A program made the position numbers and the translations under genes. Below, piece after piece: positions 25,315-34,234 of a stretch of DNA of 64,000 nt; positions within the stretch are counted from its first letter, which is position 1; each line of letters begins with the position of its first letter. Below the pieces are notes generated by a model. The model was not told the DNA's origin. It saw nothing but the letters and a program-made list of their open reading frames with translations, and searched no databases. The DNA is from a bacterium (GTDB lineage Bacteria; Bacteroidota; Bacteroidia; Cytophagales; Cyclobacteriaceae). The stretch covers positions 434,001 through 498,000 of the forward strand of contig JANSWY010000001.1 of the NCBI GenBank assembly GCA_024743255.1. Direction: 5' to 3'.

Positions 25315-27279
25315 ATGAAACGAAAGCTAATTTATGCAATCGCATGGCTGCTTATTGTGTCGGCCTGTAGGGAAGATGACATTCCCGAACCTACCGAGTA
25401 TGGCTATCTGTCCATGCAAATCGCACTAAACATTACCTCAAAAGAAGCATCAGGAAGAGTAGATGCCGTTGACACGGATAATTTTCGTGTAACCATCTTT
25501 GATGCATCTGGAACCGAAATAATGGTATTTGATCCATTTAGTTCGGCACCAGCAGAAGTTGCCCTTCCAACTGGTGAGTATTATGTCGAAGCTCATAGCA
25601 ATAATCTTGTTGATGCAGCCTTCGAAAACCCTTATTACTATGGAAGGTCAGCCAATTTTACCATTGATAAGGAGGAGACCACTGCAATTGATATCGATAC
25701 AGAATTGGCTAATACCAAAGTTGCAATTCTCTACTCAGATGAAGTTGTAAATACATTTACTTCCTACACTGGGACAGTAACGGTAATATCCACTGGGTCA
25801 TCTCTCTTTTATGATCAGGGAGAAACCAGAGAAGGTTATTTTATTACTTCTCCATTGGAAGTTGAGGTTGAATTGAGCTATACCAAGCTTGATGGAAGTA
25901 CTATTGACAGAGTTTACACTGCAGTCATTGACGACCCGCAACCCAAGACGCTTTACAATATCAATGTGGATGCAGCTCTTGAAGATGGTGTCATAGTATT
26001 CAATATTACAGTCGATGAGTCATTTGATACTGTTGACATTGTTTTGGGAGATGCTTTGACCACTCCAAGTTTACTCTGGAATAAAAACTATGGAGGATCT
26101 AGTTACGACTGGATAAGAGGTTCTGACGGCACTTCAGATGGAGGGATTATTATGGTTGGAGCCTCAGCATCCACTGATGGAGATGCAACCAGCAATAAGG
26201 GTAGCATGGATGGTTTGATCATAAAGGTTGATCAGTCTGGAAATGTCGAATGGTCAAGGTCTATTGGAGGTTCAAGAGACGATATGTTGAATGATGTACA
26301 TCAGGCGTTGGATGGTGGTTACATCATCATTGGTACAACCTGGTCCTATGATTATGATTTAACTGGAGTCACTACAATGTATGGAAATGGTGATTATTGG
26401 GTCATTAAATTGGATGCTGATGGAAACGTTGAATGGCAAAAGTCCTACGGCGGAGGAAACGGTGATCAAGGTACTGATATATATCCAACCTCTGATAATG
26501 GATACATATTCACAGGAAGAAGTATCTCTTATAATGGTGATGTTTCCGTAAATATGGGATCTGATGATATGTGGGTTGTGAAAGTTGACGCTCTTGGAAA
26601 CATTGAATGGGAAAAATCTATTGGAGGTTCTGCTTTTGATGTTGGGTTTGAAATTATTCAGACACAAGATGGCAATTACCTCATGTCAGGTCAGACAGAT
26701 TCTAACGATGGAGATGTTTCTGGGAATAGCGGTCAAACTGATGCCTTTTTGATCAAATTCAATCAAACTACAACTTTCTGGAGTAAAACTTTGGGTGGCT
26801 CGCAAAATGATTACGGTAGAGGAATTTATGAAACTAGTAGTCAAAATATCCTCTTCACTATGTCTGCTAATTCACCAGAAGTGATCCCAACTTTTTATGG
26901 AGGAACTGACCCAATATTGATGGAAATTGACCCGAATGGTAACGTAATCCAGGAAAAAAACTTCGGAGGAAGTCTAGCTGATGGATTGGGTGGAATTCAA
27001 GAGGTGCCTGATGGTTACATAATTGCTGCAGGCTCAAGGTCTTCTGATGGTGACTTAACCATTAACTATGGTAGATATGATGCCTGGCTTCTTAAAATAT
27101 CCAAGGATTTTGAGGTGCTATATTCTCAAACATACGGCGGAACAAATGAAGATGGTATCAGTGAAATCTATCTGGGAAGCAATTCATTCTTCGCTGTTGG
27201 GACTACTAATTCTTCAAACGTGGATATCTCCAACCCTCTTGGAATTGATGATTTCTGGCTTCTAAAATTTCAATATTAA
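25315..27279 (+). CDS. DUF4493-like lipoprotein, paralogue 2 (seven-bladed propeller C-terminus)
   Basis: The lipobox is VSAC (Cys18). The shared module covers about residues 25-245 and is nearly identical in protein to paralogues 1 and 3. After DALTTPSLLW the C-terminus changes completely to seven repeats of about 55 residues, each with W.K..GGS..D (WNKNYGGSSYD, WSRSIGGSRDD, WQKSYGGGNGD, WEKSIGGSAFD, WSKTLGGSQND, EKNFGGSLAD, YSQTYGGTNED), the pattern of a seven-bladed beta-propeller. The gap to paralogue 1 is only 28 bp, so the two are one operon. Binding of a ligand by the propeller is inferred. Confidence 0.85.
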   Translation: MKRKLIYAIAWLLIVSACREDDIPEPTEYGYLSMQIALNITSKEASGRVDAVDTDNFRVTIFDASGTEIMVFDPFSSAPAEVALPTGEYYVEAHSNNLVDAAFENPYYYGRSANFTIDKEETTAIDIDTELANTKVAILYSDEVVNTFTSYTGTVTVISTGSSLFYDQGETREGYFITSPLEVEVELSYTKLDGSTIDRVYTAVIDDPQPKTLYNINVDAALEDGVIVFNITVDESFDTVDIVLGDALTTPSLLWNKNYGGSSYDWIRGSDGTSDGGIIMVGASASTDGDATSNKGSMDGLIIKVDQSGNVEWSRSIGGSRDDMLNDVHQALDGGYIIIGTTWSYDYDLTGVTTMYGNGDYWVIKLDADGNVEWQKSYGGGNGDQGTDIYPTSDNGYIFTGRSISYNGDVSVNMGSDDMWVVKVDALGNIEWEKSIGGSAFDVGFEIIQTQDGNYLMSGQTDSNDGDVSGNSGQTDAFLIKFNQTTTFWSKTLGGSQNDYGRGIYETSSQNILFTMSANSPEVIPTFYGGTDPILMEIDPNGNVIQEKNFGGSLADGLGGIQEVPDGYIIAAGSRSSDGDLTINYGRYDAWLLKISKDFEVLYSQTYGGTNEDGISEIYLGSNSFFAVGTTNSSNVDISNPLGIDDFWLLKFQY

Positions 27280-27380
27280 TAACTGATAATCATGGCTTTA
27301 AAGAATTGCGCAACTTATTGATTGCAAAATCAAGAGCCTTAAAAAAAATACTAATGTCTAAGAACCAAAAAAACTTAACA

Positions 27381-28856
27381 ATGAAAACTCTAGCACACTT
27401 TGTCCTTATTGCAGCACTAATATTTTCTTTCTCATGTCAAAATGAAGAGGAAGAACCGCAACCAACAGAATTTGGATACTTATCCATGCAAATTAGTCTC
27501 AATATCACAAGCGAATCAGCTAGTGGTAGAACTGAGGCGGTGAATACAGATGACTTTAAAGTAACAATATTTGATGCCTCCGGAACTGAAATAATGGTTT
27601 TTGATCCATTTAGTTCTGCTCCTGCTGAGGTAGCATTACCTACTGGTGAATATTATGTGGAAGCACACAGTAATAACCTGGTGGATGCAGCATTTGAGAA
27701 TCCATATTATTTTGGAAGATCAGCAAACTTTACAATTGACAAAGAAGAATCAACTGCGATAGACATCAATGTAGAATTAGCGAATACTAAAGTTGCTATT
27801 CTGTACTCAGATGATGTTGTGAATACATTCGATTCTTACACTGGTACAGTCACAGTATCTGCAACTGGAGCATCTCTCTTTTATGCACAAGGCGAAACCA
27901 GAGAAGGTTATTTTGTTACATCTCCATTGGCTGTTCAGGTTGATTTGAGCTATACAAAATTGGACGGAACTACCATTGATCGAACATTCAATGCGACTAT
28001 CGATGATCCTCAGCCCAAAACATTGTATAATATTAACGTAGATGCTGCACTGGAAGACGGGACCATTGTATTCAATATTACGGTTGATGAATCTTTTGAT
28101 GTAGTTGATATCAATCTTGGTGACCTGGTTGTAGTTGATGGGTGTCTATTGACTCAATATGTAGTTTTTGAAGATACGGATGTTGAAACCTGGGATTTCA
28201 GTTATAGTGGCGCCACTCCTACTTCCATTGATTATTCCGATAATTACGGAGGTGGTACTTACACCTATGCCCTTACGTTTGATGGGTCCGGCAACCTCAC
28301 TTATGGAAGTGGAACAGGCAATTTCACTAAGGATGAAGAGTTCACTTATGATCCTATTACAAGGACCCTGGAAAGAAAGGAATATCGCGATTTTGGATCC
28401 GGTTTGGAATTGTATCGTGTGAAAAACTTCATATATAACGTTGTTGATCAGATAATACAGATTGAGGAATATGATGTAGTAAATGGAGCAAATGTGCTTA
28501 ATGAACTCACTCAATATTATTATCCTGACAATAACTCCAAGAACCCAAATTATGCAGAGCGACACAATGGGCTCGGAAATGTAATCAATGTAGAATATTG
28601 GACTTACGACAATGCTCCAAACCCGATTTACGAGGCTGGAATTTGGGCTTGTGATGATTGTATTGATTTTGAGTTCATTGCATTTAGCGAGAATAATATC
28701 ACAAGCTATACCAGATATAATGCTGATGAAACTGTGGTGGATTCTGATGTTACTGCCACTTATCAGTACAATGCTGAAAATTATCCAACAAGGGTAGATT
28801 ATGTCTATGGAAATGGTGAAAGTTTCCATCAGGAATATGACTACCAATGTAATTAA
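27381..28856 (+). CDS. DUF4493-like lipoprotein, paralogue 3 (YD-type C-terminus)
   Basis: I place the start at ATG 27381 because the protein then begins with a normal lipoprotein signal (MKTLAHFVLIAALIFSFSC, Cys19). The longer frame from 27306 adds 25 residues with no signal character. The linker EEEEPQPTEFGYLSMQ leads into the shared module (about 33-235). The C-terminal part has YD-like beta hairpins (YALTFDGSGNLTYG, FTYDPITRTLERKEY, VTATYQYNAENYPTRVDY) resembling paralogue 1. It probably continues the operon, since the gap from 27279 is about 100 bp and has no terminator. A strong terminator follows at 28881. Confidence 0.8.
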   Translation: MKTLAHFVLIAALIFSFSCQNEEEEPQPTEFGYLSMQISLNITSESASGRTEAVNTDDFKVTIFDASGTEIMVFDPFSSAPAEVALPTGEYYVEAHSNNLVDAAFENPYYFGRSANFTIDKEESTAIDINVELANTKVAILYSDDVVNTFDSYTGTVTVSATGASLFYAQGETREGYFVTSPLAVQVDLSYTKLDGTTIDRTFNATIDDPQPKTLYNINVDAALEDGTIVFNITVDESFDVVDINLGDLVVVDGCLLTQYVVFEDTDVETWDFSYSGATPTSIDYSDNYGGGTYTYALTFDGSGNLTYGSGTGNFTKDEEFTYDPITRTLERKEYRDFGSGLELYRVKNFIYNVVDQIIQIEEYDVVNGANVLNELTQYYYPDNNSKNPNYAERHNGLGNVINVEYWTYDNAPNPIYEAGIWACDDCIDFEFIAFSENNITSYTRYNADETVVDSDVTATYQYNAENYPTRVDYVYGNGESFHQEYDYQCN

Positions 28857-28880
28857 TTGGCTATTGGAAAAATAAATCCG

Positions 28881-28917
28881 GAATGGGCATATCCACACTG
28901 GAGTGCCCATTCTTTTT
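28881..28917 (+). terminator. Intrinsic terminator of the DUF4493 operon
   Basis: GAATGGGCA (28881-28889) pairs perfectly with TGCCCATTC (28904-28912), followed by TTTTT. Confidence 0.9.
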
Positions 28918-28983
28918 GAACACAAATTGTTGGTCTCCAAAAGAAACTTTAAATTCTAATATTCATTCATAGATAGATTCATT

Positions 28984-29955
28984 TTGAGCCCTCTCATACA
29001 ATCCAAATACGAAAAAAGACCTAGATATATGCCAAATGGGCACATGGAGACCATCGTGCCCTCTTTATTTTTCAGGCCTGAATTGGTACAATATGAAAGA
29101 GAAAGGCTGGAATTATCAGATGGTGATTTTCTTGATTTGGACTGGGTAAAAGGAGGATTTAAAAGATTGATAATTCTCTCTCATGGAATGGAAGGAAGTA
29201 CTTCAAGGCATTATATCATTAGAAATGCCGATTATTTTCATCAACGTGATTGGGACATTTTAGCATGGAATACCAGGGGTTGTGGAGGTGAAATGAACAG
29301 GAGACTAATCCTTACTCATCATGGCTTTCATGTCGATCTGAAGGAAGTAATAGATCATGCACTAACCATGGATTATGATCAAATCGTTCTTGTTGGAATG
29401 TCAATGGGAGGAAGCCTCAGCAGCAAGTTTCTATGCGAAGAAGAGGTTGACTCAAGAATTGCTGGAGCCGTTTGCTTCTCAGTAACCGGTGACATGAAAG
29501 ATATGATTGACCAGGTGGAATTAAAGAAGAATTGGATTTATAAATCAAGTTTTTTGAAACAGGTCAAAGAGAAAGTTAGGTTGATGGGTGAATTGCACCC
29601 AGGTAAGGTCAATACAGATCTAATAGAAGAGACTAAAACATTTTGGGACTTTCACAGGAACTTTACCATTCCTATTAACCAATTCAAAGATTTAGATGAC
29701 TTCTATTTTCAATCTTCAGTCAACAATTACCTGCCCAAATTGCAAAAGCCCACTTTGATTGTAAATGCATTAAACGACCCAATTCTGGGAGAAGCTTGCC
29801 ATCCTATGTCAATAGCTAATACTACGGAATTACTGACATTGGAAACCCCATCAAAGGGTGGGCACCTGGGTTTTACAATTAGGAAAAGCAAGTACAGTTA
29901 CATGGAAACCAGAGCGGCAGAGTTTATTAGAGAGACATTAGGAATTGACACATGA
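28984..29955 (+). CDS. YheT-family alpha/beta hydrolase
   Basis: The family signature NGHMETIVPSLFFR is at residues 18-31. The nucleophile elbow is GMSMGG with Ser140, the acid is Asp265 (ALNDP), and the base is His294 (KGGHLGF). YheT-type proteins are cytoplasmic esterase-like hydrolases of unsettled substrate. The start is set at TTG 28984: an ATG exists at 29029, but it would remove the SKYEKRPRY segment that precedes NGH in the family, and no other start codon lies upstream in frame. It overlaps the kinase gene by ATGA at 29952-29955, so the two form an operon. Confidence 0.88.
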   Translation: MSPLIQSKYEKRPRYMPNGHMETIVPSLFFRPELVQYERERLELSDGDFLDLDWVKGGFKRLIILSHGMEGSTSRHYIIRNADYFHQRDWDILAWNTRGCGGEMNRRLILTHHGFHVDLKEVIDHALTMDYDQIVLVGMSMGGSLSSKFLCEEEVDSRIAGAVCFSVTGDMKDMIDQVELKKNWIYKSSFLKQVKEKVRLMGELHPGKVNTDLIEETKTFWDFHRNFTIPINQFKDLDDFYFQSSVNNYLPKLQKPTLIVNALNDPILGEACHPMSIANTTELLTLETPSKGGHLGFTIRKSKYSYMETRAAEFIRETLGIDT

Positions 29956-31721
29956 AATGGCTTTTCACCATATTGATCTCTCTAAGTTTCAATGTTATTT
30001 ATGGTCAAGTTGCATTAAGCTATCAAAGTGGGAGTTCAAATTTGGTCCCAGAACAGTGGCTGGAATTTGATAAAAACGCTGATACAAACTGGAAAGAATC
30101 CTATTGGTTGAAAGTAGACCTGGAGGTAGACAAGGCAGGAAGCTATGTTTTGCAAGGAGGCAACTGGTACATGGCGAATATGGTTTTTTTCGATTCTATC
30201 AATAGGCAAATAGGTGATGGGAATTCAATTTCTTTGGAGTTAGAAAAGGGCAGTCACACATTCTACATTTATTACCCATTTATAGATCAGAAAAGTGATA
30301 GTGCTTTTAATGTGATATTTGAAAGTGAAGTTCAATATCTCAGGAAGGCTCATAAAAAGAATGTTTATCAGGTAGCATTTCTGTCAATCATTGGTTTCCT
30401 TATTCTGATTAGTATCATAATGGTCCTTAGAAGTAATGACCGTGTTTATACTTATTATGGAATTTATCTATTCACAATATTCTACTTTTTCGCTTATCAG
30501 TATGGGTTGCTGGATGATATGCTCCCAATTGTTAGACATGTTCCTCCTGCTTTAGTTTGGATTTCCTCAGCATCACTTTCAGTGGCTTATATATTCTTTG
30601 CGATTAGCTTTTTGAGCTTAAAAGAGACTGATACAATAGGGTATAAGGTCCTTATGGCTGGTGTCTTCTACATTCTGTTAGTAGTATCAGTAGAGTCAAT
30701 ATCTTACCTTTTTGACTATGATATTCAGCATGAATTCTTTTACAAATTGGCGGTAATTGGTATTCAATTTCCTCTGATGGTAGTCTATTTATACCGTGTA
30801 TATCTAATGAAGAATGTGTTAAGCTACATTTTTCTTACAGGTGCTTTAGTGCTTATGTTCACAACCCTTACCGGACAATATTCATCAACTTTTTACCAGG
30901 CACTTGAGACAAACCTTGTAGTTCAGGGGGGGCTGCTTTTAGACATATTTATCTTTTCTTTTGGTATTGCTGTTAGAGTAGGACTTATATATAAAGGAAG
31001 AGAGGAGGCCCAGAATCAATTGATTGATCAGCTTCAGTTAAATGAAAAGCTTCAAAAAGAATATACCGAATCTCTGGAGAAGAAAGTAAGAGAGCGAACC
31101 TCAGAATTAGAGAAGAAAAACGTGGAAAATGAAATTCTTCTCAAAGAAATTCATCACAGAGTAAAGAACAATCTCCAAATGATTTCGAGCCTCCTGAATA
31201 TTCAGGCCAGGAGGTTAGCTGATCAAAAAGGGAAAGAAATTCTGAATATCACCAAGAATAGAATTCGGTCCATCGGTCTTATCCATGAACATCTATACAG
31301 TCACGATCATCTTTCCAAAATTGAGATGAAGTCTTATGTGGAGGATTTGGCGGCTATGCTGAAAAAGACCATGTATACGGGTGAGCATGACCTGCAAATG
31401 GCTGTTGAAGTAACCGACCAGGATATCGATTTTGATACGGCCATTACAATAGGGCTTATACTTAATGAACTAATTACCAACAGTCTCAAATACGCATTCA
31501 AAGACCATTCTCATCCTTTTTTACTAATCAAATTGGAAGAAGTGGATGACGCTTTGGAAATATCTGTCAATGATAATGGCCCAGGAACCAACGAAGCTCC
31601 ATCAGGTTTTGGGTGGTCAATAATCAACGCTACACTGGAAGGTTCAAACGGAACCGTTACTTACGAAAACAGTGGTGGCTTTAGAGTGAAAATCCGGATT
31701 AATAATTATATTTTAGTATAG
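29952..31721 (+). CDS. Sensor histidine kinase, 7TM-DISM + HisKA_2 + HATPase
   Basis: A signal peptide (to about residue 19) and a roughly 100-residue beta-rich extracytoplasmic domain come first. A block of about seven membrane helices (roughly 134-350) of the 7TM diverse-intracellular-signalling type follows. A coiled coil (about 355-395) leads to the HisKA_2 motif EIHHRVKNNLQM with phospho-acceptor His402 (His401 precedes it), then the HATPase with NELITNSLKYAF and NDNGPG. Such kinases usually work with a separate regulator, here most likely the LytTR regulator 118 bp downstream. It starts inside the stop of the YheT gene. The sensed signal is unknown. Confidence 0.92.
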   Translation: MKWLFTILISLSFNVIYGQVALSYQSGSSNLVPEQWLEFDKNADTNWKESYWLKVDLEVDKAGSYVLQGGNWYMANMVFFDSINRQIGDGNSISLELEKGSHTFYIYYPFIDQKSDSAFNVIFESEVQYLRKAHKKNVYQVAFLSIIGFLILISIIMVLRSNDRVYTYYGIYLFTIFYFFAYQYGLLDDMLPIVRHVPPALVWISSASLSVAYIFFAISFLSLKETDTIGYKVLMAGVFYILLVVSVESISYLFDYDIQHEFFYKLAVIGIQFPLMVVYLYRVYLMKNVLSYIFLTGALVLMFTTLTGQYSSTFYQALETNLVVQGGLLLDIFIFSFGIAVRVGLIYKGREEAQNQLIDQLQLNEKLQKEYTESLEKKVRERTSELEKKNVENEILLKEIHHRVKNNLQMISSLLNIQARRLADQKGKEILNITKNRIRSIGLIHEHLYSHDHLSKIEMKSYVEDLAAMLKKTMYTGEHDLQMAVEVTDQDIDFDTAITIGLILNELITNSLKYAFKDHSHPFLLIKLEEVDDALEISVNDNGPGTNEAPSGFGWSIINATLEGSNGTVTYENSGGFRVKIRINNYILV

Positions 31722-31839
31722 CGGTTCATCCTTGTACTGATCGCGATTTTTTGTATTGGCATGCAATTTGTCTAATTACATGTGATAACAAATTTCACCG
31801 ACAGCTTTATTAGCTCGGAAACCTAAACTATTGCCACAT

Positions 31840-32553
31840 ATGAAAATCAATGTTGCAATTCTTGAGGATAATCCAATTACTGCTCAAGATCTCAAAGAAA
31901 TCCTGGAGGATAACGACATCCAGGTCACGAAAACATTCTACACAGCGGAAGATGCGATTAACGAGTTAGACTCTACGCCTGCTGATATCTGGTTAGTAGA
32001 TATCAAACTCAAAGGACAACTCACCGGAATAGACTTTGCAAAAGAATTAACCTCAAAGAAGCAAGTACCTTTTGTTTACCTCACAGCTAATTCAGATAAA
32101 GATTCTGTAGAAAAAGCAATCTCCACTGATCCGGCTTCATTTCTGACAAAACCATTTGATGATAAGGACTTGGTTATAGCCATTGAGTTAGCATTTAAGA
32201 AGAATTTAAACAGCAACACCCGTAACAACACCAATGATCTTCCATTTGTATTTCTTAAATCAGGAAATCGGTTTATGAAGGTTATGTTTGATAAGATCCA
32301 TTATTTGGAGGCGGATGGGAGTTATTGCAAAGTTGTGACCGAAGATAAGGAATACACTTTGTCTTGTAATCTGAATCACTTCTCCTCAAATATCAATAAT
32401 GGATCCTTTCTGAGAATTCACAAATCCTATAGTGTGAATGTGGAAAGCATCTCTGGATTGGATAACGATTATGTCTATGTCCTGAATCGGGATCTCCCAA
32501 TTGGACGAGTTTATAAAAATGACGTGAAATCTCTACTCAAAAAATTTAGTTGA
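31840..32553 (+). CDS. LytTR-family response regulator
   Basis: I choose ATG 31840 (MKINVAILEDNP); a TTG nine bases upstream adds only three residues. The receiver domain covers residues 1-120, with Glu9/Asp10, Asp54 (WLVDIKLKG) and the LTKPF lysine near 107. A LytTR domain covers about 137-237 (FLKSGNRFMKV, HYLEADGSYCKV, IHKSYSVNVESI). It follows the HisKA_2 kinase in the same direction and is its probable partner. A short inverted repeat, AATTTGT (31765-31771) and ACAAATT (31788-31794), lies in the gap before it. Confidence 0.92.
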   Translation: MKINVAILEDNPITAQDLKEILEDNDIQVTKTFYTAEDAINELDSTPADIWLVDIKLKGQLTGIDFAKELTSKKQVPFVYLTANSDKDSVEKAISTDPASFLTKPFDDKDLVIAIELAFKKNLNSNTRNNTNDLPFVFLKSGNRFMKVMFDKIHYLEADGSYCKVVTEDKEYTLSCNLNHFSSNINNGSFLRIHKSYSVNVESISGLDNDYVYVLNRDLPIGRVYKNDVKSLLKKFS

Positions 32554-32675
32554 GTAAAAATGAAAACCCAAAATTTTTTCTCTAAAATTCTCTCTCTTCA
32601 CTTTTTTCATGTACTGATAGTTTCAGTAATAAAGCAAATTATGAGTCATTAAAATTGAACAAAATAATGTTTAAT

Positions 32676-32700
32676 ACGTTCCATTAATTAACTATATTTG
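32676..32700 (+). promoter_or_regulatory. Candidate tetR promoter with an operator half-site
   Basis: TATATTTG (32693-32700) is a perfect -7 element of the TAnnTTTG class. The predicted transcription start would fall at about 32705-32709, i.e. at or next to the ATG (32709). ACGTTCCA (32676-32683), just upstream, equals one half of the operator found before the SDR gene, which fits autoregulation. No good -33 TTG is present. Confidence 0.5.
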
Positions 32701-32708
32701 TGGGAGTT

Positions 32709-33284
32709 ATGGCAAAACCAGAATCATTCGACAGAACAGACGTTATTGAAAAAGTTACAAAAGTTTTTTGGACAAAAGGCTATAATGGAACTTCTATGCA
32801 AGACATTGTGGATGCTACTGGATTAAACAGATCTAGTATCTACAACAGTTTTGGAGATAAGCATAGTTTGTATCTGGATACGCTAAAACACTATAAGAAG
32901 CAAACCCAAAGTGCTTCATTGGCAAGTGTGATTAACAAAACACCTAAGTTAGCCATTAGAAGTTTGTTCGATTCAGTTCTTACTGATGTCGATGCTAAAC
33001 AAGGAGAAATAGGTTGTTACATCACAAACTGTACAGCTGAGCTATCCAACATGGATAAAACAACTGCTGATTTTCTGGCAGATAATCTTGATGACATGAT
33101 AGATATGTTCACCAATCTTATTGAAGCAGGAAAGCAAACCGGCGAATTCAAATCAGATCTTGATTCTAAAGCCACAGCACTTTACCTATTTACGAATCTT
33201 CAAGGTCTTAAACTTACAGGTATGTTAGTAAAGTCCAAAGAACAAATTAGTGCTGTGATAGACAAGGTTTTGGGAGACCTCTAA
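32709..33284 (+). CDS. TetR/AcrR-family transcriptional regulator
   Basis: An N-terminal helix-turn-helix occupies about residues 7-55 (VIEKVTKVFWTKGYNGTSM, DIVDATGLNRSSIYNSFG, DKHSLYLDTL in pieces), with the typical TetR F..KGY..TS...I motif. The ligand domain fills the remaining 135 residues and carries a Cys pair (GCYITNC, about residues 101-107). The start is set at ATG 32709 instead of an in-frame GTG at 32700, which would place the -7 box inside the gene. It lies upstream of an SDR gene in the same direction; paired operators between them suggest that it represses both. Confidence 0.93.
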   Translation: MAKPESFDRTDVIEKVTKVFWTKGYNGTSMQDIVDATGLNRSSIYNSFGDKHSLYLDTLKHYKKQTQSASLASVINKTPKLAIRSLFDSVLTDVDAKQGEIGCYITNCTAELSNMDKTTADFLADNLDDMIDMFTNLIEAGKQTGEFKSDLDSKATALYLFTNLQGLKLTGMLVKSKEQISAVIDKVLGDL

Positions 33285-33303
33285 AAATTTTTTTGAAAAA
33301 TAA

Positions 33304-33349
33304 TGAAACAAACGTTTCAGTATATCAGTTTAATGAAACAAACGTTCCA
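33304..33349. promoter_or_regulatory. Two TetR-type operators, 30 bp apart
   Basis: TGAAACAAACGTTTCA (33304-33319) has perfect TGAAAC/GTTTCA arms. TGAAACAAACGTTCCA (33334-33349) differs from it at one base. Starts are 30 bp apart, three helical turns. They sit just upstream of the SDR gene (33366), and half of the same site occurs before tetR. Confidence 0.75.
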
Positions 33350-33365
33350 AAATTATTAAATTGAA

Positions 33366-34115
33366 ATGAGCAAATTAGCAAACAAAGTAGCCGTTGTTAC
33401 CGGTGGTAATAGCGGAATTGGATTATCAACTGTAAAACTCTTCTTACAAGAAGGAGCAAAAGTGGTTTTCTCAGGAAGAAGACAAGAAGCACTTGACGAA
33501 GTATCAAAAGACCTAACTGGAGACTTTTTAGCTGTGAAAGCTGATGCTGGTGTTGTTGGTGATCAGAAAACATTAATTGATGCAGCTGTAGCTAAGTATG
33601 GAAAGATTGATATATTATTCCTTAACGCAGGTGTTGCACCTCCACTTCCAATCAATTTCATTACAGAAGAGCACTTTGATGAAGTATTTAATGTAAATGT
33701 GAAAGGACCATTCTTCACTATCAAAGAATCATTAGAGCATTTGAATGATGGTGCCGTAATTATTACAAACACTTCTGTAGTTAATCAGAAAGGTTTTGAA
33801 GGGTTTGGAGTTTATTCGGCTTCCAAAGCAGCCCTTAGATCTCTTTCAAGAGTTTTAGCAAATGAACTGAAAGAGAAGAAAATCAGAACCGTAAGTGTAG
33901 CTCCTGGTCCAATTGAGACACCTATCTACGGTAAAATGGGTCTACCGGAAGAGCAATTGAAAGCATTTGGAGATACTGTAGCTGCTGGAGTTCCTCTTGG
34001 AAGATTTGGTAATGCAGATGAAATCGCGAAATCAGTATTGTTCCTTGCGTCTGATGATGCATCATACATCAATGGAGTCGAGTTAGAAGTTGATGGTGGT
34101 TTAAGCCAAGTATAA
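33366..34115 (+). CDS. SDR-family NAD(P)-dependent oxidoreductase
   Basis: The classical SDR pattern is complete in 249 aa: cofactor loop TGGNSGIG (12-19), Asn87-Ala-Gly (NAGV), Ser137 (TNTSVV), and catalytic Tyr150-x-x-x-Lys154 (YSASK). Arg38/Arg39 after the second strand (SGRRQ) favour NADPH over NADH. It ends in GGLSQV, as is common in the family. The substrate is unknown. With tetR and the operators it forms a small inducible detoxification-type module; that role is inferred from the context. Confidence 0.94.
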   Translation: MSKLANKVAVVTGGNSGIGLSTVKLFLQEGAKVVFSGRRQEALDEVSKDLTGDFLAVKADAGVVGDQKTLIDAAVAKYGKIDILFLNAGVAPPLPINFITEEHFDEVFNVNVKGPFFTIKESLEHLNDGAVIITNTSVVNQKGFEGFGVYSASKAALRSLSRVLANELKEKKIRTVSVAPGPIETPIYGKMGLPEEQLKAFGDTVAAGVPLGRFGNADEIAKSVLFLASDDASYINGVELEVDGGLSQV

Positions 34116-34141
34116 TCCAATTACATACACATAGATGACAC

Positions 34142-34185
34142 AGATCCTGCTTGATGAAGATTACTTCACGGGCAGGATCTTTTAT
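34142..34185 (+). terminator. Intrinsic terminator after the SDR gene
   Basis: AGATCCTGC (34142-34150) pairs with GCAGGATCT (34172-34180) and is followed by TTTATTTT. Inside, TGAAG and CTTCA lengthen the stem. Confidence 0.85.
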
Positions 34186-34204
34186 TTTCTGGCCACTGCA
34201 TTCT

Positions 34205-34234
34205 ACAATTCGTCAGCCCCATTCAACCGTTCGT
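34205..34234. promoter_or_regulatory. LytTR-type direct-repeat operator
   Basis: ACAATTCGT (34205-34213) and ACCGTTCGT (34226-34234) are direct repeats with 12 bp between them. The second matches the known LytTR half-site consensus [TA][AC][CA]GTTN[AG][TG] at all positions and the first at all but one, and the 12-13 bp spacing is that of AgrA/AlgR-type sites. It lies 91 bp before the start of the gene at 34325, suitable for activation. Two LytTR regulators are encoded in this window (5393 and 31840). Confidence 0.6.

Noticed and set aside
27306-27380. N-terminal extension of DUF4493 paralogue 3.
   Set aside because: It would place 25 residues before the lipoprotein signal; the ATG at 27381 aligns with the paralogues.
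28146-28940. Long antisense frame of 264 aa opposite DUF4493 paralogue 3.
   Set aside because: It is the reverse of repetitive YD-type sequence, is unusually hydrophobic in a way that reflects the opposite strand, and has no start context; the sense gene has a lipobox and paralogues.
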